NCBI GenBank assembly: GCA_035578155.1
Contig: JAPWDM010000001.1
Location: 169,605,498 to 169,669,497 of the forward strand
Reading direction: 5' to 3'
DNA from: Brachynemurus nebulosus
Lineage: Eukaryota > Arthropoda > Insecta > Neuroptera > Myrmeleontidae
DNA: 64,000 nucleotides
The position numbers were made by a program, and so were the translations under genes. The notes below the pieces were generated by a model. That model was given only the letters and a program-made list of their open reading frames with translations. It had not been told where the DNA came from and ran no database searches. Below, piece by piece: positions 11,958 through 23,790 of the stretch; position 1 is the stretch's first letter; every line of letters starts with the position of its first letter.

Positions 11958-12310
11958 TTATTTATTTATTTATTTATTTATTGTATATACTGTCATGGCC
12001 GACCTTTGTAACTAACAACCAACAGTTATGAATAAATTTATTTATTTTAAGAATAAAGATATCCCTTTAGTTTGAGAATTTTTTTGTTCAATAAAATTTT
12101 TACACTTAAATACGACACACTTCATATTTTTTTTTTCTGTTTGAATTTCACGAGTTGATTAAAAAAACAGTGATACTCGTTACGACGCGACGTGAACCCC
12201 ATGACGAACAGTATCCGACTAAATCGGAAGCGGTGTATATTACACAATATTGGACCTTACGAATGACAAATTTTTATATGTAGACAGCTTGTATAATGTT
12301 CTGTGGCAAT
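11760..12310 (+). repeat. Interspersed repeat R3, copy 1 (with expanded TA/TTTA)
   Basis: Homologous to 27365-27860 and 30950-31390. Shared phrases are CAAACGATTATG, TGTCATGGCCGACCT, GATATCCCTTTA, TACGACACACTTCA and TTTCACGAGTTGA. This copy has (TA)n plus (TTTA)n at 11885-11982, where the other two have only short AT-rich sequence. It ends close to the mini-exon at 12386 but does not include it. Confidence 0.75.
11885..11982. repeat. (TA)n(TTTA)n compound microsatellite
   Basis: About 68 bp of TA followed by about 30 bp of TTTA, inside repeat R3. The two homologous copies (27.5 and 31.1 kb) lack it, so it expanded after the copies separated. Confidence 0.95.
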
Positions 12311-12385
12311 ATTTGACTCGTTTAGTTACCTACACATTTGTTGCCAAAATTGTTTTGAATTAAAAAATTTCTTTCTTTGTTTCAG

Positions 12386-12445
12386 GTATGTTTAAAATGC
12401 TCATACGATAATAGAACAAAAATGGCTAAAACTCTATACTTTCTG
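12386..12445 (+). CDS. Candidate 60-nt exon carrying a start codon
   Basis: A strong polypyrimidine tract (TTTCTTTCTTTGTTTCAG) ends at 12385. The exon has 36 nt of leader, then ATG at 12422 in a good insect context (ACAAAAATGG), then eight codons reading MAKTLYFL. It ends exactly at a GTAAGT donor (12446) in phase 0. Acceptor, leader, start and donor are all consistent with an internal first coding exon whose protein begins like a signal or membrane segment. No second exon with a compatible phase-0 acceptor and a continuing hydrophobic stretch was found downstream, so the gene cannot be named. It lies just outside repeat R3 and appears single-copy in this window. Chance occurrence is possible. 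Confidence 0.4.
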
Positions 12446-13192
12446 GTAAGTATTCTAACCATTCTATACCAAGTCTAAAATTATCTTTTGCAATGAAGGA
12501 TATCTTAAGTTGAGAATAAAAGAAAGAATTCAAAAATCGTAATTTGTTAAAGTAGCGTCAATCAATTCAAAATTGGACCTACCAAATTATAAAGTCACTG
12601 TAATAAATACTGTGGTAGCTCTGAAACTTTTCAACAAGTCATCTTATAAAAGCTTTTAAACACCGCGCTTTTACTCGCTCTTGTACATACGTCTGTGTTA
12701 CTTTCTACTATAAATAGAGATACATACAGTATTTTAGAGATACAACAGTTTTGCTATTTTAAATTTATCTATATCTATAATAAAATGAATTGTATTTGAT
12801 TTCCGTGTTGTGTCGTTTCATTATGGTAACGTAATTAATTTTACAATATTTGATGGGAAATTTATATTTTACAATATACATATACAAAATCCATCTATTA
12901 TGGAAACATCACAATACCTTTATACATGCATATTAATAACATGTATATAGATTGAAACTAATTATTATTAGACTCTAGATCATTAGACTTATCTGCAAAT
13001 TTAGGTTATGTATAGCTGGTTTCGAAAAAAAAAGCTTGAAAAAGTAATAAACAGTATATCGCGCGTACTGTGTCTCAACCTCGTATCTGAAAACTCCCAA
13101 TTTTTGGACACAAAAAAAACATATTTTAAATCCGTGTTTTCATCACTATGAGCTTAAGATTTATGCTAATTACACCCTTTGATGTTGGCTAC

Positions 13193-13262
<70 letters not shown>

Positions 13263-14263
13263 AAATACAGTATTTAATATGTTTTTTGTGTGTCCTAAAA
13301 CATGTAGCTTTTGATATACGAGGTAGAGACAGCCAACGCGCGATATATTATTTGTGTAGTGTTATTTTTGTAGGTTCCGATTCAATTTCGAAGAATCAGA
13401 AGCTGAAAACCGAGGATTCTTAAGCATCCATGGCCACAAAAATAACACTTATGAGGGTCATGTAGGAGTAAATAAATTTATTAACCAAAAACATAATGAA
13501 TAAATTGGAAAAAAATTGCCGAGTGCGTGTCAGACATATTAAGTCGGAATTTCGTAGTTTCGTAGCTAGAGTTTATCACAATTTTCAGTACAAAATACTT
13601 CTTGCTTTTATTTAATGTTAAAATTATTCTTCAATTTGGCAATAATGTAATTATTTTAACTTTTAACTTTTATCATTAAAAGAAAGATACTATTTGTTAA
13701 ATTACCTACGTAAAATCCATTAATGACTATTACAAAGTGGTCAAGTGCGAGTATACCATCTAAGCTGACTATTAAGTCATCAAGTACGGGTAGACCACTT
13801 AATGCGTTGTGACAGATATGACCGAATTCATACAGATTTTGTAGTAAGGGCTACGAAACTCTAAAAAGGAAAAAATCATGATTTTCAGGAAATTCTTTTA
13901 CACAATATTACCTTATTTTGAACGGTGTATAGAGACCAGATGAGAAAAAGCCCAAAAAAAAGAAATATGTTGAAAAGCTTTATTTATAACTATAAAAAGT
14001 ATATAATGTATAGTTCGCTTCAGACTGTAAAATTTTTTTATGTGGTGGATCGGGATCCACTACACAAAAAAGTCTCAGAGAAAATACATATAATTCAAAA
14101 TGTTAAAAACCTCACTAGTTCCTGAGAACTTGGTTTTCTAAACAACATAAAGCATCAATTTATTGACACATGTGAATATTTTAATCAATTTTTATAATAT
14201 TATAAATATTGTCATAATAAATACATCTGAAAAAAAGTAATGATGCAATATTACTTACATATA
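12446..14263. other. No gene seen; possible intron
   Basis: AT-rich DNA, including a (AT)n(GT)n tract at 13195-13262. 13738-13800 holds a weak inverted pair around 'GTGGTCAAGTGCG' and 'GTAGACCACTTAATGCG'. If the exon ending at 12445 is real, this is its downstream intron. Confidence 0.4.
13195..13262. repeat. (AT)n(GT)n microsatellite
   Basis: About 60 bp of AT followed by a short GT run. Confidence 0.95.
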
Positions 14264-14388
14264 GGGTAAAGTTGCCTATTATGAGATACTTTTTTTAAAG
14301 CCGTGTTTTTCTAAAAGTATTTGCCTTGAGCTACTAAAATCAGCTCTAATCGACGGAAAATATATTCTAGTTTTACTGCCAGAAGTAA

Positions 14389-16376
14389 AAAGGGTATAGC
14401 CGGATAAGTGTAGGTGAATTGGCCCCGGAAGGAAATTATTTTAATAACTAGGGGAAGGTCGCCCAAAGCGGGTACCCCTCTTAAAGCGGGTAAGCGCTTG
14501 TATATCGTTGTATCGAATGTTTTTGTCAGGTCGTGTGTATACCGAGATTAACCGAATATCAACCAATGTCAATCAGTTGCACTTGAACGCTTGTGTCGTT
14601 TAATGTCCTAGGTAAGCTTCATCAAATTTTTTTGTTGGTTTTGTTAAAAATTTTGACGATAAATATTCTGTGACTAGTCACAAACCTTTTTATTTGTAAT
14701 CTTTTTGGTACTACCATATTATGTTATCATCATTTGACTTTTAATGTAGAAAAAGGTAAACATGTATCGGTTTTCATTTTGAAATTATTCTAAGTTAACA
14801 AAATTAAGTCTTTTTGGGCAAAGCGGGTATGGGCAAAGCGGGTAGACAAAATAGAAGCATCTTAATGGAAAAAACTGTTGGAAGGGGAAAAAGAATAATT
14901 AATCTTCTTTTTACGACGGAATGAGGGAAAAAGCTTAAAAAAAATATTTCTGCCTTGTTTGTGGTGATTTTGATGTGGAATCACCTGTAGTAATATATTC
15001 CAATATGGAGGTTGTAAAGAAAGCTACAGTTAATTGTTATAAATTTATTTTTTTTGTCTTTTTTCAATTTTTTTTACTTAATTATTATTATTGTTAAATT
15101 CTATATGATTAAGAAAGTTTATATTAAAAAATAATAACAGTATTTAAATACATAATGTACTTACCCGCTTTGCCCAAAGGGGGTTACCCGATTTAGGATA
15201 CCTATACGGGCAAAGCGGGTTTTTGCAGAGGTTTTGTATTTTCTTTTTTAAAAATAAATATCGTATAAACATTTCTTAAGCGAAGTTTCATTTTAAATTT
15301 CGATAACTATTCTATCTGATAATATAAAACATATCTGCTTATCGAGGTCAAAAGTCACTTTTTTGGGCGTTTAATCTTAGCTTACCCGCTTTGGGCGACC
15401 TTCCCCTATATTAACGGTATGGTGAGGCTATAAGTAATTGATATCTACAATTTTGGTGGCCAAAACTGAGTAGTTATGGAGATAATTAAAAAAATTTAAA
15501 AAATTACAAAATATTTTTTCTTGGTAACTACTCAACATAGGAAAATAATTCCAAATCCACATGAAGTCAAACACTCTCGAGAACATTACACATATTTATT
15601 ATCGTACCAGTTCTCGTTATTAAGGATAATAACAAGGATAATATCCGATCCAACGTTATTTCAAAAAAATGTGCTGTAATAGGATTTTTTAACATGTAGA
15701 ATATTAAACTCCAATGATCAATATATTCTTTGACTTTCTATCAGGGGCAGATAGCCTATATCTTAATATATCTCTTTCGATTATGCTTGATTATCTCGAA
15801 AACTATAGGAGATAGGAAAAAACACTTTATGAGACACAACACTTTATTTTTAAAGTACTTTCGATTGATATATACAATTCCAGGGTCGGACCCACTGGAG
15901 GGGCAGTTCAGCAGATTAGAAATTAAAAATATTTTTTTTCATCATTTTGTACCCCTTGAATTTTTTGATGAGGCTTGGTGCAGTAATTAAGTGCATTAAG
16001 GCACAGTTACTGAATTTTTTTTGAAGTGGTCGCTCAATTGGAGCCATATAGAAATAATATTGGATCGGATATTATCCTATTGTTATTATCCTTAATAACG
16101 AGAACTGATACGATAATAAATATGTCTAACATTCTCGAGAGTGTTTGCCTTCATGTGGATTTGGAATTATTTTCCTATGTTGAGTAGTTACCAAGAAAAA
16201 AATTTTGTAATTTTTCAAATTTTTTTATTTATCTCTATAACTACTCAGTTTTGGTCGCCAAAATTGTAGATATCAGTTACTTACAGCCTCACCATACCGT
16301 TAATATAGTTATTAAAATAATTCGCTTCCGGGCCGATTCACCTATACCTATCCGGCTATACCCTTTGGTATTGGTT
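14389..16376. mobile_element. Foldback family F1, copy 1 (deleted; carries an insertion)
   Basis: Termini AAAGGGTATAGCCGGATA and the inverse (TATCCGGCTATACCCTTT) are the ends of inverted arms about 330 bp long. The arms share GGTATGGTGAGGCTATAAGT and GTTCTCGTTATTAAGGATAA. Compared with 21035-22645, most of the inner left arm is missing: the sequence jumps from the 'CCGATCCAACGTTATTT' region near 15660 directly to the palindrome centre. The left arm is interrupted at 14451-15406 by a TA-flanked element. No coding. No convincing target duplication. Confidence 0.8.
14451..15406. mobile_element. TA element inserted in foldback F1 (GGGCAAAGCGGGTA family)
   Basis: TIRs GGGGAAGGTCGCCCAAAGCG and the inverse flank a 956-bp element with TA at 14449-14450 and 15407-15408. 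The uninterrupted F1 copy at about 21085-21100 reads AATAACTATATTAACGG. Removing this element plus one TA restores exactly that sequence, so the TA duplication is proved internally. The terminal motif AAAGCGGGTA recurs inside at about 14480, 14819, 14833 and 15212, and inverted at about 15163. A frame near 14951 reads CLVCGDFD, possibly the start of a pogo-type zinc ribbon. Confidence 0.85.
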
Positions 16377-16640
16377 CACCTTTATTGTTGGCAAATGATT
16401 TTGTCAAAAGTGTAATTTTTGATGATCGAAAAAAGGTTTCCGTATATGATATAGTAATGCATCCTAATATGAGCTACTGGCTCATATTTATAAATAATAC
16501 TTTTATTGATAAAAATTAAATGAAAATAATAACACACTTCAATTTTAATGGTTTATTAGTACGTCAAGCTTACAATTACTTTATTGTATAAAAAATAAAA
16601 AATAACTCTGATTTTAAATATTAAATCTAATAAAAAAAAA

Positions 16641-18133
16641 CGCCGTGAGCAGCGGGGCCCCATCACGGTAGTCGAATTTTCCCCTTCATCTTCCGTATTG
16701 AATGTCTACAAGCGAAATGTGATTGAAAGTCTACAACCGAATTGTCATTTTGTTGGTTTCAAAACTGGTGATGAGTGTTCGGCTGATCGAGGCTTTAAAA
16801 AAAGGTTTTAAGTATTTAAGGGCTGTATCTCAGTAAATTTCAATTTTGTGCCGAAAACAGGTAGCAGAAAAAAAGCCAACACAATTCGTACGAGGACATT
16901 CCTGCCCATGTTTATCCGCTAATTGCCTTTATGTTTTAGTTTTAAAAATTAAAAAAGGACCTTAAATAGTAAACTGGAAGGCCTTTATAAAGATATTTTT
17001 TCTTTCCAAAAAAATCCAAAATTTCTATTTTATAAATACTAAAAATCCAAAATTCCTAATTTATAAATAAACAGTGACTTTAATAACATTTTTAAATTAC
17101 TTAATATGTATGTATTTCATTTGTCATAAAAGTAAGTTCACTTTTTTTTAAATTTTTTAAAATTACTATTCGCCTACTTGTATTTAGAATAAACATAATG
17201 CTTTTAAAACACATTTAACAATAGCATTCAATTCCGATGTAAAAATGGGAGAAGTGGGGGGAAAAGTGATGCGGACTCCCTACAAGGTACTAGCTGGATA
17301 CTAACTGAATACACGTACAAAATTTCAGCCCTCTAGGTTTCCTTATGGAGTCTCTAGACGTGTTAGAAAACAAGCAAAAAAATTAAGGAAATATTGGCGT
17401 AAAAATCGTGGGGGTAAGGGTTAAAAGTTGAAACCTCCAAAAAACAGTGTCTGGCTATTAGCTTAACCTGTACACCAAATTTCAGCCTTCTAGGTTTATT
17501 TGGGGAGATTTTGACTCGAACGAAACTGTTAAAAAACAAGAAAAATCATGTTCTTTTGGGTATAAAAATGGTGGGGGTAGGGGTTAAAAGTCGAGACCGC
17601 CAAAAGGCACCCCCTTGATACTAACTCAATCCGAATACAAAATTTCAGCCCTCTAGGTTTATTCGGGTGACCTGTGCGAGTGGTACAAACTTCGAAAACG
17701 TCGAAAATGCATGAAATTGTAGCTTAAAAATGAGGTGGGTGGAGGTAAAATATTAAAACCTCCAAAAAGCACAACCTAGGTACGAACTTTATCAACACAC
17801 CAAATTTCAACCCTCTACGTTAATTCTGGGGGGCTGGGGCTCTGTTAGATCCAGCGAAAATCGTTTTTCCCCCCTCTACTCCCACCATATCATCCTAGGA
17901 AGCTGAATTTTGGATATGTTGTAGATAATTTTACATTATTTAAAACCGGTTTGGAAAAGTTTTATTGCTTTTCCGCCCCCCACCACCCCCTTAAAGGTCG
18001 GGTCAGAAAAAAAATTTGCCCAAAATTTGACCCCACTTTGATAGTATGAGGTGCCTCGAAAATGAGCCCCATTTACCAAATTTCATCTCTTAACTTCCAT
18101 AGGGGGGCCCTACACAAATTAAAAGGTGGCGGG

Positions 18134-18204
<71 letters not shown>

Positions 18205-18328
18205 CATTTTTTTTTCTACATATTCGTGTTCTACGGGTCCGAAAACGGATAGCGCCCCTACTCTCGCCTCTCGCAGCTCTTATCGTATAGACTGTATAAG
18301 TCTAATTTTTCGGAGAAAATTCGACTAA
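16641..18328 (-). mobile_element. Helentron/DINE-like element, copy 2
   Basis: Nearly identical to the copy at 1890-3550 in sequence, ends and orientation. It differs mainly by scattered single bases, a small deletion near 17929 (TTGACCGAAACA reduced) and a longer (TA)n at 18137-18200. It is inserted in the pogo-like element of 14264-19181. The high identity implies recent activity of an autonomous partner not present here. Confidence 0.7.
18137..18200. repeat. (TA)n tract inside helentron copy 2
   Basis: About 64 bp, twice the length of the homologous tract in copy 1. Confidence 0.95.
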
Positions 18329-18409
18329 TTAACAGTAGAAAATTGAAATGAATCATTAAAATTTATACTTGTAAATGATAATACTTTAACCGAAACCACT
18401 GAGAAACTT

Positions 18410-18620
18410 TTGAGATTTGGTTTCACCACATTTATCTCATTTCTCACCACGCGTATCCTCTGAAAACAATCCGGCGCAATATAAGCATTTTGTATGGTCA
18501 TCCTCTTCAATAGATAATTCACTAGACCGATATTTAATATTATCTTCATCTTCGCTTGACGATTCTATTAGGTTTCTTTTAATCGATTTTTTAGTTAATT
18601 TTTTACCGATGCCCTTATCC
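18410..18620 (-). pseudogene. Decayed pogo/DDE_1-type transposase C-terminus
   Basis: Read on the minus strand, this frame has a basic stretch (KKLTKKSIKRNL), an acidic linker (SSSEDEDN, later SIEEDD) and then KCLYCAGLFSEDTRGEK, a stop, and DKCGETK. Many pogo/Tigger-type transposases end in a short acidic linker followed by a ribbon of the form C-x2-C-x-E/G-x-F/Y-S ... W-x2-C-x2-C-x2-W-x-H-x2-C. Here the first Trp is a TGA stop and the later W-x-H-x2-C is not found, so it is non-functional. It lies inside the 14264-19181 element and is the main support for its pogo assignment. Confidence 0.6.
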
Positions 18621-19181
18621 TGAATGACCGGAAAATAACAAAAAGTTTGATATTTCGATTACATTCATGTGTGCGGGAAATTTAAATCTGTCTGCATAAT
18701 TGAAATAACGTACTGTCTCATATTCTCCCTCTTCTAAAGCTAATAACTTTTTAATACGAAACACCTAGTGCGTAAAATGAGATAGCTCATATTTGGATTC
18801 GCTGGATGTCTCCATATTACGAAATATTTAACATTACAGATTTTTAGATCATGTTTTTTTTTCTTAGGCAAAGGATTTACAGAAATACGTGGTAAATTAG
18901 TGTGTGAATTTGTCGTGAAAAAAAGTTGCAAACAATTGTACGATAAACGAAGGATATACGTAACAAAAAAACACAACATGTAATTTTTTATGGCATTAAA
19001 AAATAGATTTTTATGGGCACAAATTGTCCCTTCGGCGAAAATTTCGGAAAATTAACAAAAAGTTTCATGTTCCGATTCTGCTTATCTGTGCGAGGGACAT
19101 AATTATAAACACCTGGTCATATGTTCGAAATAATCTGCTATCACATATTAGGTGACTATCTTATAATAGGCAATTTTACCT

Positions 19182-21034
19182 TATTCTTATGCAATGTACT
19201 GATTAAATGCTTAAAAACAATCAATAAGTAATTTTATCGGAAATTATTTGAAATTCATGTAAATGAAAGGTATATTTTATCTTAATAATTTTCTGAAATT
19301 ATATCCTTTTCAAATTTTCGAATAGGTGTTAAATTAATATATAGATATTTGTCCCATTTTTAATGAAATATATTCTACTAACATAATGTGACGTCATCGT
19401 ATTTAATAATCATAATATGGAATTCATATTTACATATAGATAACTGCGAATTTATTTTGGTGTATTAAATGTCTTTGTTTTAAATTACTTTATTGTAATT
19501 ATTTTTAGATTCACTGTTGCAAATTTAATTTTATTTACGTTGTCATAAATTTTGAAATTATACCAAAACAATTTCATTGCTGCAAAATGTTGCTTTAGTT
19601 CGAAATATTATGTTATTTATATTTATTTATCAGTAGTATAGAATACCTATAATCTACATATATCCAATGGCTACATTACAAATAGTAGTTGAAACAAAGA
19701 GGAATTTATTAGTGGTAATTGACCACATTTTAAAATCAATATTGACAAGTTTATCGAATTAAATAAATAGATCACTTAGAATTAATTAAATTGTGTCGGG
19801 TGCAAATTTGTTTATTTTCCATCAGTAGCGAAAATTTTACATATACGATTCTATCTTTTATTAGTAGTGACACAGTATAAATAAAAGATTATTACCATAG
19901 GCAGTAGCGAAACGCACTTTCTATCCTTTTTTGACATAAGTACAAACAATTATGTATGTCCTTTTTTACTTATGTGATTGTATGTGTTTGTACATGTGAG
20001 ATTGAGGGTTGATAATGGTCATGTTAAGTTATATGAACAACTAAAAGCAACTTTCTTCAAAATGAATTGAGCAAACGCGAAATTGATGACAGTATTCAAC
20101 ACGAGAATTTAGATCGTCACGACCTATTAGCACCAACCACTGTCGAAATCGAAAATATTAACTGAATTATTATTAAATATTAATAATTATTGATTATTTA
20201 ACGTATTTTTACATAAGCATACAAATTATAATAATACTTACAAATTTGCATCAAACGGCACTCAGAAAAAACATAAATTGAAATTTTGTTTTGAATGATT
20301 TAAACAACATTTAGCAGCACAAGAGTTATCACCAGACATTTTAAGATTTAATGACAGTTAAAATTCCACTGCCATCGTTCTTAAAAATTTTAAAAAAGTC
20401 AGTGAAACTTAGACAAAATTAAATAATTTACATAATTATCAACTGTAAATTTTCACAAAATAATTTTTCCAGCAAATTTATTTTTCTAAATTAAATTTAC
20501 TTTAGTGATGATATTTTCACTGTATTAGTATGCATAATGTTATGCATTATTTAGGTACAAAACATGGCTAAATAACCCTTTGGAATTTTTGAATTCCAAA
20601 TGACACTCTTACGTCATCTCGTTTCGTAACTGTTTATGAAACAAACTATTATTTAGACTGTGGTAGTGATGTCTACTCAACGAATTAGAAGTAGTTTACT
20701 GAAAAACTGGACAGTTGCTATTACTAAAGAAATTGTTAATTTGAAATAGTTGCTCTAAATACATTTTATAATTTATGGAATTATAAACTAGCTGAAACCA
20801 TGGTTTTTTATGACTCGTGAATGAAAAAAGTTCTTCTGTTGAAGAGCTTAATGAAATAAGAATCAACAAGCACTTTTCAAGTTTCTGAAAGTAACTTAAC
20901 AACCTCTATATCCTATTTTTCTTATCTTTATGAAATCTGTTTTTATTTACCTATTAACTTAGAAGTTATATTGATAAATTAAACTATAGAATAATTCGCA
21001 CTTTTATTTACGTACTAAAAGTATGATTGAAGCC
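19182..21034. other. No gene seen
   Basis: AT-rich sequence. Short minus-strand frames (for example 20696-20902) have no recognisable motif or splice context. It looks single-copy within this window. Confidence 0.4.
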
Positions 21035-21890
21035 AAAGGGTATAGCCGGAATCGGCCCTGGAAGCAAATTATTTTAATAACTATATTAACGGTATGGTGA
21101 GGCTGTAAGTAATTGTATCTACCATTTTAATGACCAAAACTGAGTAGTTATGGAAATAACTTAAAAAATTTAAAAAATTACAAAAATTTTTTTCCTGGTA
21201 ACTACTCAACATAGGAAAATAATGCCAAATAAATATGAAGGCTCTCAAGAATATTAGATATATTTATTATCATATCAGTCCTCGTTATTAAGGATAATAA
21301 CAAGGATAGTATCCGATCCAATGTTATTTTTATAGGGTTCCAATTGAGTGACCGCTTTGAAAAAAATTCAGTAGCTTTGCCTTAATGCAACAAGTCTCTA
21401 CAAAATTCAAGGGGTACAACATGATGAAAAAAATTTTTTTGTTCCCAATCTGCTGAATCGCCACTCCTGTGGGTCCGACCCTGGAATTATATACATCAAT
21501 CGAAAGTACTTTAAACATGAAATGTTGTGTCTGATAAGGTGTTTTTTCCTATCTCCTATAGTTTTCGAGATAATCAAGAATAGGTGCTCAAAACAGGCAT
21601 GCTAAGATATAATAGGCTATCTGCTCGTGACGGAAAGTCCCTATTGTAACTGTATTATTATTTATGTGACACTGCAGGTACTTCATATGTATAACTTTCC
21701 CAGATCAAAACAAAACTGTTGTGGAAATATAATAGAAAATTTTCAGAAAATGTGCTGTAATAGGATTTTTTAACATGTAGGATATTAAAAATCCAATGAG
21801 CATTCTATATGTTAAAAAAGCCTACTAAACCACATTTTTCGATAATTTTCTATTATATTTTTAGAATGGTTTTGTTTTGATCTAGGTAAG

Positions 21891-21971
<81 letters not shown>

Positions 21972-22645
21972 TTACTTGCAGTGTCACATAAACCATAACA
22001 TAATACAGTAACTATTAGGACTTTCTATCAGGGGTGGATGGCCTATATCTTAATATACCTGTTTCGATTATTCTTGATTATCTCGAAATCTATAGGAGAT
22101 ACGAAAAAACACTTTATTAGACACAATATTTTATTTTTAAGGTACTTTCGATTGACGTATATAATTCCAGAGTCGGACCCACTGGAGGGGCGGTTCTCCA
22201 TTTTGGAAATGAAAATTTTTTTTTATCATCTTGTACCATTTGAATTTTGATGAGACTTGGTGCAGTAATTAAGTGCATTAAGGCACAGTTACTGAATTTT
22301 TTTCGAAGTGGTCACTCAATTGGAACTCTATAAAAATAACATTGGATCAGATATTATCCTTGTTATTATCCTTAATAACGAGGACTGATACGGTAATAAA
22401 TACGTCTAATATTCTTGAGAGTGTTTGCCTTCATGTGGATTTGGAATTTTTTTCCTACGTTAAGTAATTACCAAGAATAAAGCTTTTGTAATTTTTAAAA
22501 TTTTTTTAGTTATCTCTATAACTCAGTTTTGGCCCCCAAAATTGTAGATATCAATTACTTACAGCCTCACCATACCGCAAATATAGTTATTAAAATAATT
22601 CGCGTCCGGGGCTGATTCACCTAAACTTATCCGGCTATACCCTTT
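21035..22645. mobile_element. Foldback family F1, copy 2: giant palindrome
   Basis: A 1.6 kb near-complete palindrome with termini AAAGGGTATAGCCGG and CCGGCTATACCCTTT and arms of roughly 750-800 bp each. Its centre is near 21800, where TTTTTTAACATGTAGGAT faces CTATATGTTAAAAAAGCC. Matched arm phrases include the GTCGGACCCACTGGAG region (about 22170) opposite the inverse near 21480. The (TA)n at 21892-21968 occurs only in the right arm. The short ORFs are palindrome by-products. It could be a foldback or MULE-like long-TIR element. No transposase is present and no target duplication could be defined. Confidence 0.85.
21892..21968. repeat. (TA)n expanded in one palindrome arm
   Basis: About 76 bp of TA in the right arm of the giant palindrome. 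The opposing left-arm position (about 21685-21700) has only a short TATGTATAAC-type sequence. Confidence 0.95.
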
Positions 22646-23744
22646 AAGATAAATTTCTAGGCATTAATTAGATAGAAATGTAGAAACGAAGACTCGTTGA
22701 AGGCAGTCGAAATCAGTAAACAATTACCCATAGAATAAAAGAATAAAAAATCGAAAAATTTTACGTGTACCGATTATATATTATACAAAATCATAATCTG
22801 TATGTAGGTGTAGGTGTAGGTACTATAGTATTTTAGGTGTAAGTGATAAGAAAAAAGAAGAGAAGAAAACAAGGGAAACTTACAGAGAAGTTTTGTATAA
22901 GAGCTTCTATGAAACCTAAAATTGATTCTATATCTATAATAATACCATTCTTATCAAATATTTGATCGGATCTTATAAGTATTATCTGAAAAAATATTGC
23001 GTGCTTTCTCATTCAAGAGTTTTGAAATTTAATATTCTTTAAGGAGCTCTTCTATTACTATATTTTCATAAACTGCATTAGAAGCTCAAATTCTGTAGTT
23101 GATCGCAAAATTACTTAGGACGTAAGACAGTCAAAACTAGGCAGGTACATGTGTACCAGCCTATCCAGGCTCAGTCATTTGATTGATCGTCCTTCACAGT
23201 ACCAAATAGTTGCTTTAAGAAGACGTCTAGAGACGCCGTTTTAAATGTGGATATCTTACTTACTATTAGTCTCAATTCGCTCAAATTTTGAGAGAATTTT
23301 CCCAATAAATTTCAATATAATCAGAGTCATGATATAGTTACCGTGCACGCAAAAACGTGAAATAGAGAATTGAGGACCCAAAAAACACCCAAAATTAGCA
23401 ACATAGGTATTTACGAAATGGTTTCGTGGCTTGAAAATTAAATGTTATTTAATGTGATTATTATTAGCTTAGTCGTTGGGTGAACGGAACGACGTACCAT
23501 AAGCGCAACTAATTTTGTGCAAAATTTCAGAATATTAAATATAAATGAACGTATAGTCAAAATTATCCGTTGGTGCCATCAAATAGGACTCAAATTGAAA
23601 AGTAGAAAAACTTATGATAAAATTCTGTTCAAATACTATTGAAATTTCTGAAAAAGATGGGAGTAACTTTAAAATAATTCCGCAGGACTTTGGTGTTCCA
23701 AGAAGCGCCTAAAATAGAAATGCTTCTAAAACTATTGGTACGGA
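22646..23744. other. No gene seen
   Basis: AT-rich. The only local structure is a small palindrome, GGTACATGTGTACC, at about 23143-23156. Confidence 0.4.
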
Positions 23745-23746
23745 TA

Positions 23747-23790
23747 TACACTACCGCTCAAAAGTATTTGGCCACTCACAAAAAAGGTAT
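23747..23790. repeat. Solo Tc1-like terminal repeat
   Basis: ACACTACCGCTCAAAAGTAT followed by TTGGCCACTCA is the classic form of a Tc1-type terminus (CACTACC.GTCAAAAGT). No partner end and no transposase were found nearby, so this is a relic. Confidence 0.45.

Larger units (their letters stand above)
14264..19181 (-). mobile_element. Pogo-like TA element split by later insertions (outermost of a nest)
   Basis: Left terminus GGGTAAAGTTGCCTATTATG (14264, after TA at 14262-14263). Right terminus is the inverse of AGGTAAAATTGCCTATTATA (ending 19181, before TA at 19182-19183). The 4.9 kb span contains a foldback (14389-16376), which itself holds another element (14451-15406), and helentron copy 2 (16641-18328). 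Subtracting these leaves about 1.24 kb. That remainder carries repeated GAGCTA/ATGAGATA words and a decayed transposase C-terminus at about 18410-18620 (minus). TA flanks and a pogo-type tail place it in the Tc1/mariner-pogo group. Confidence 0.7.

Noticed and set aside
11760..12310. LTR retrotransposon in the R3 repeat
   Set aside because: No paired direct LTRs, primer site or reverse transcriptase motif was found around any copy.
18062..18328. 88-93 aa ORFs shared by helentron copies (also 56019-56300)
   Set aside because: They span the (TA)n tract, whose length differs between copies, and have no domain. Identity reflects shared element sequence, not coding.
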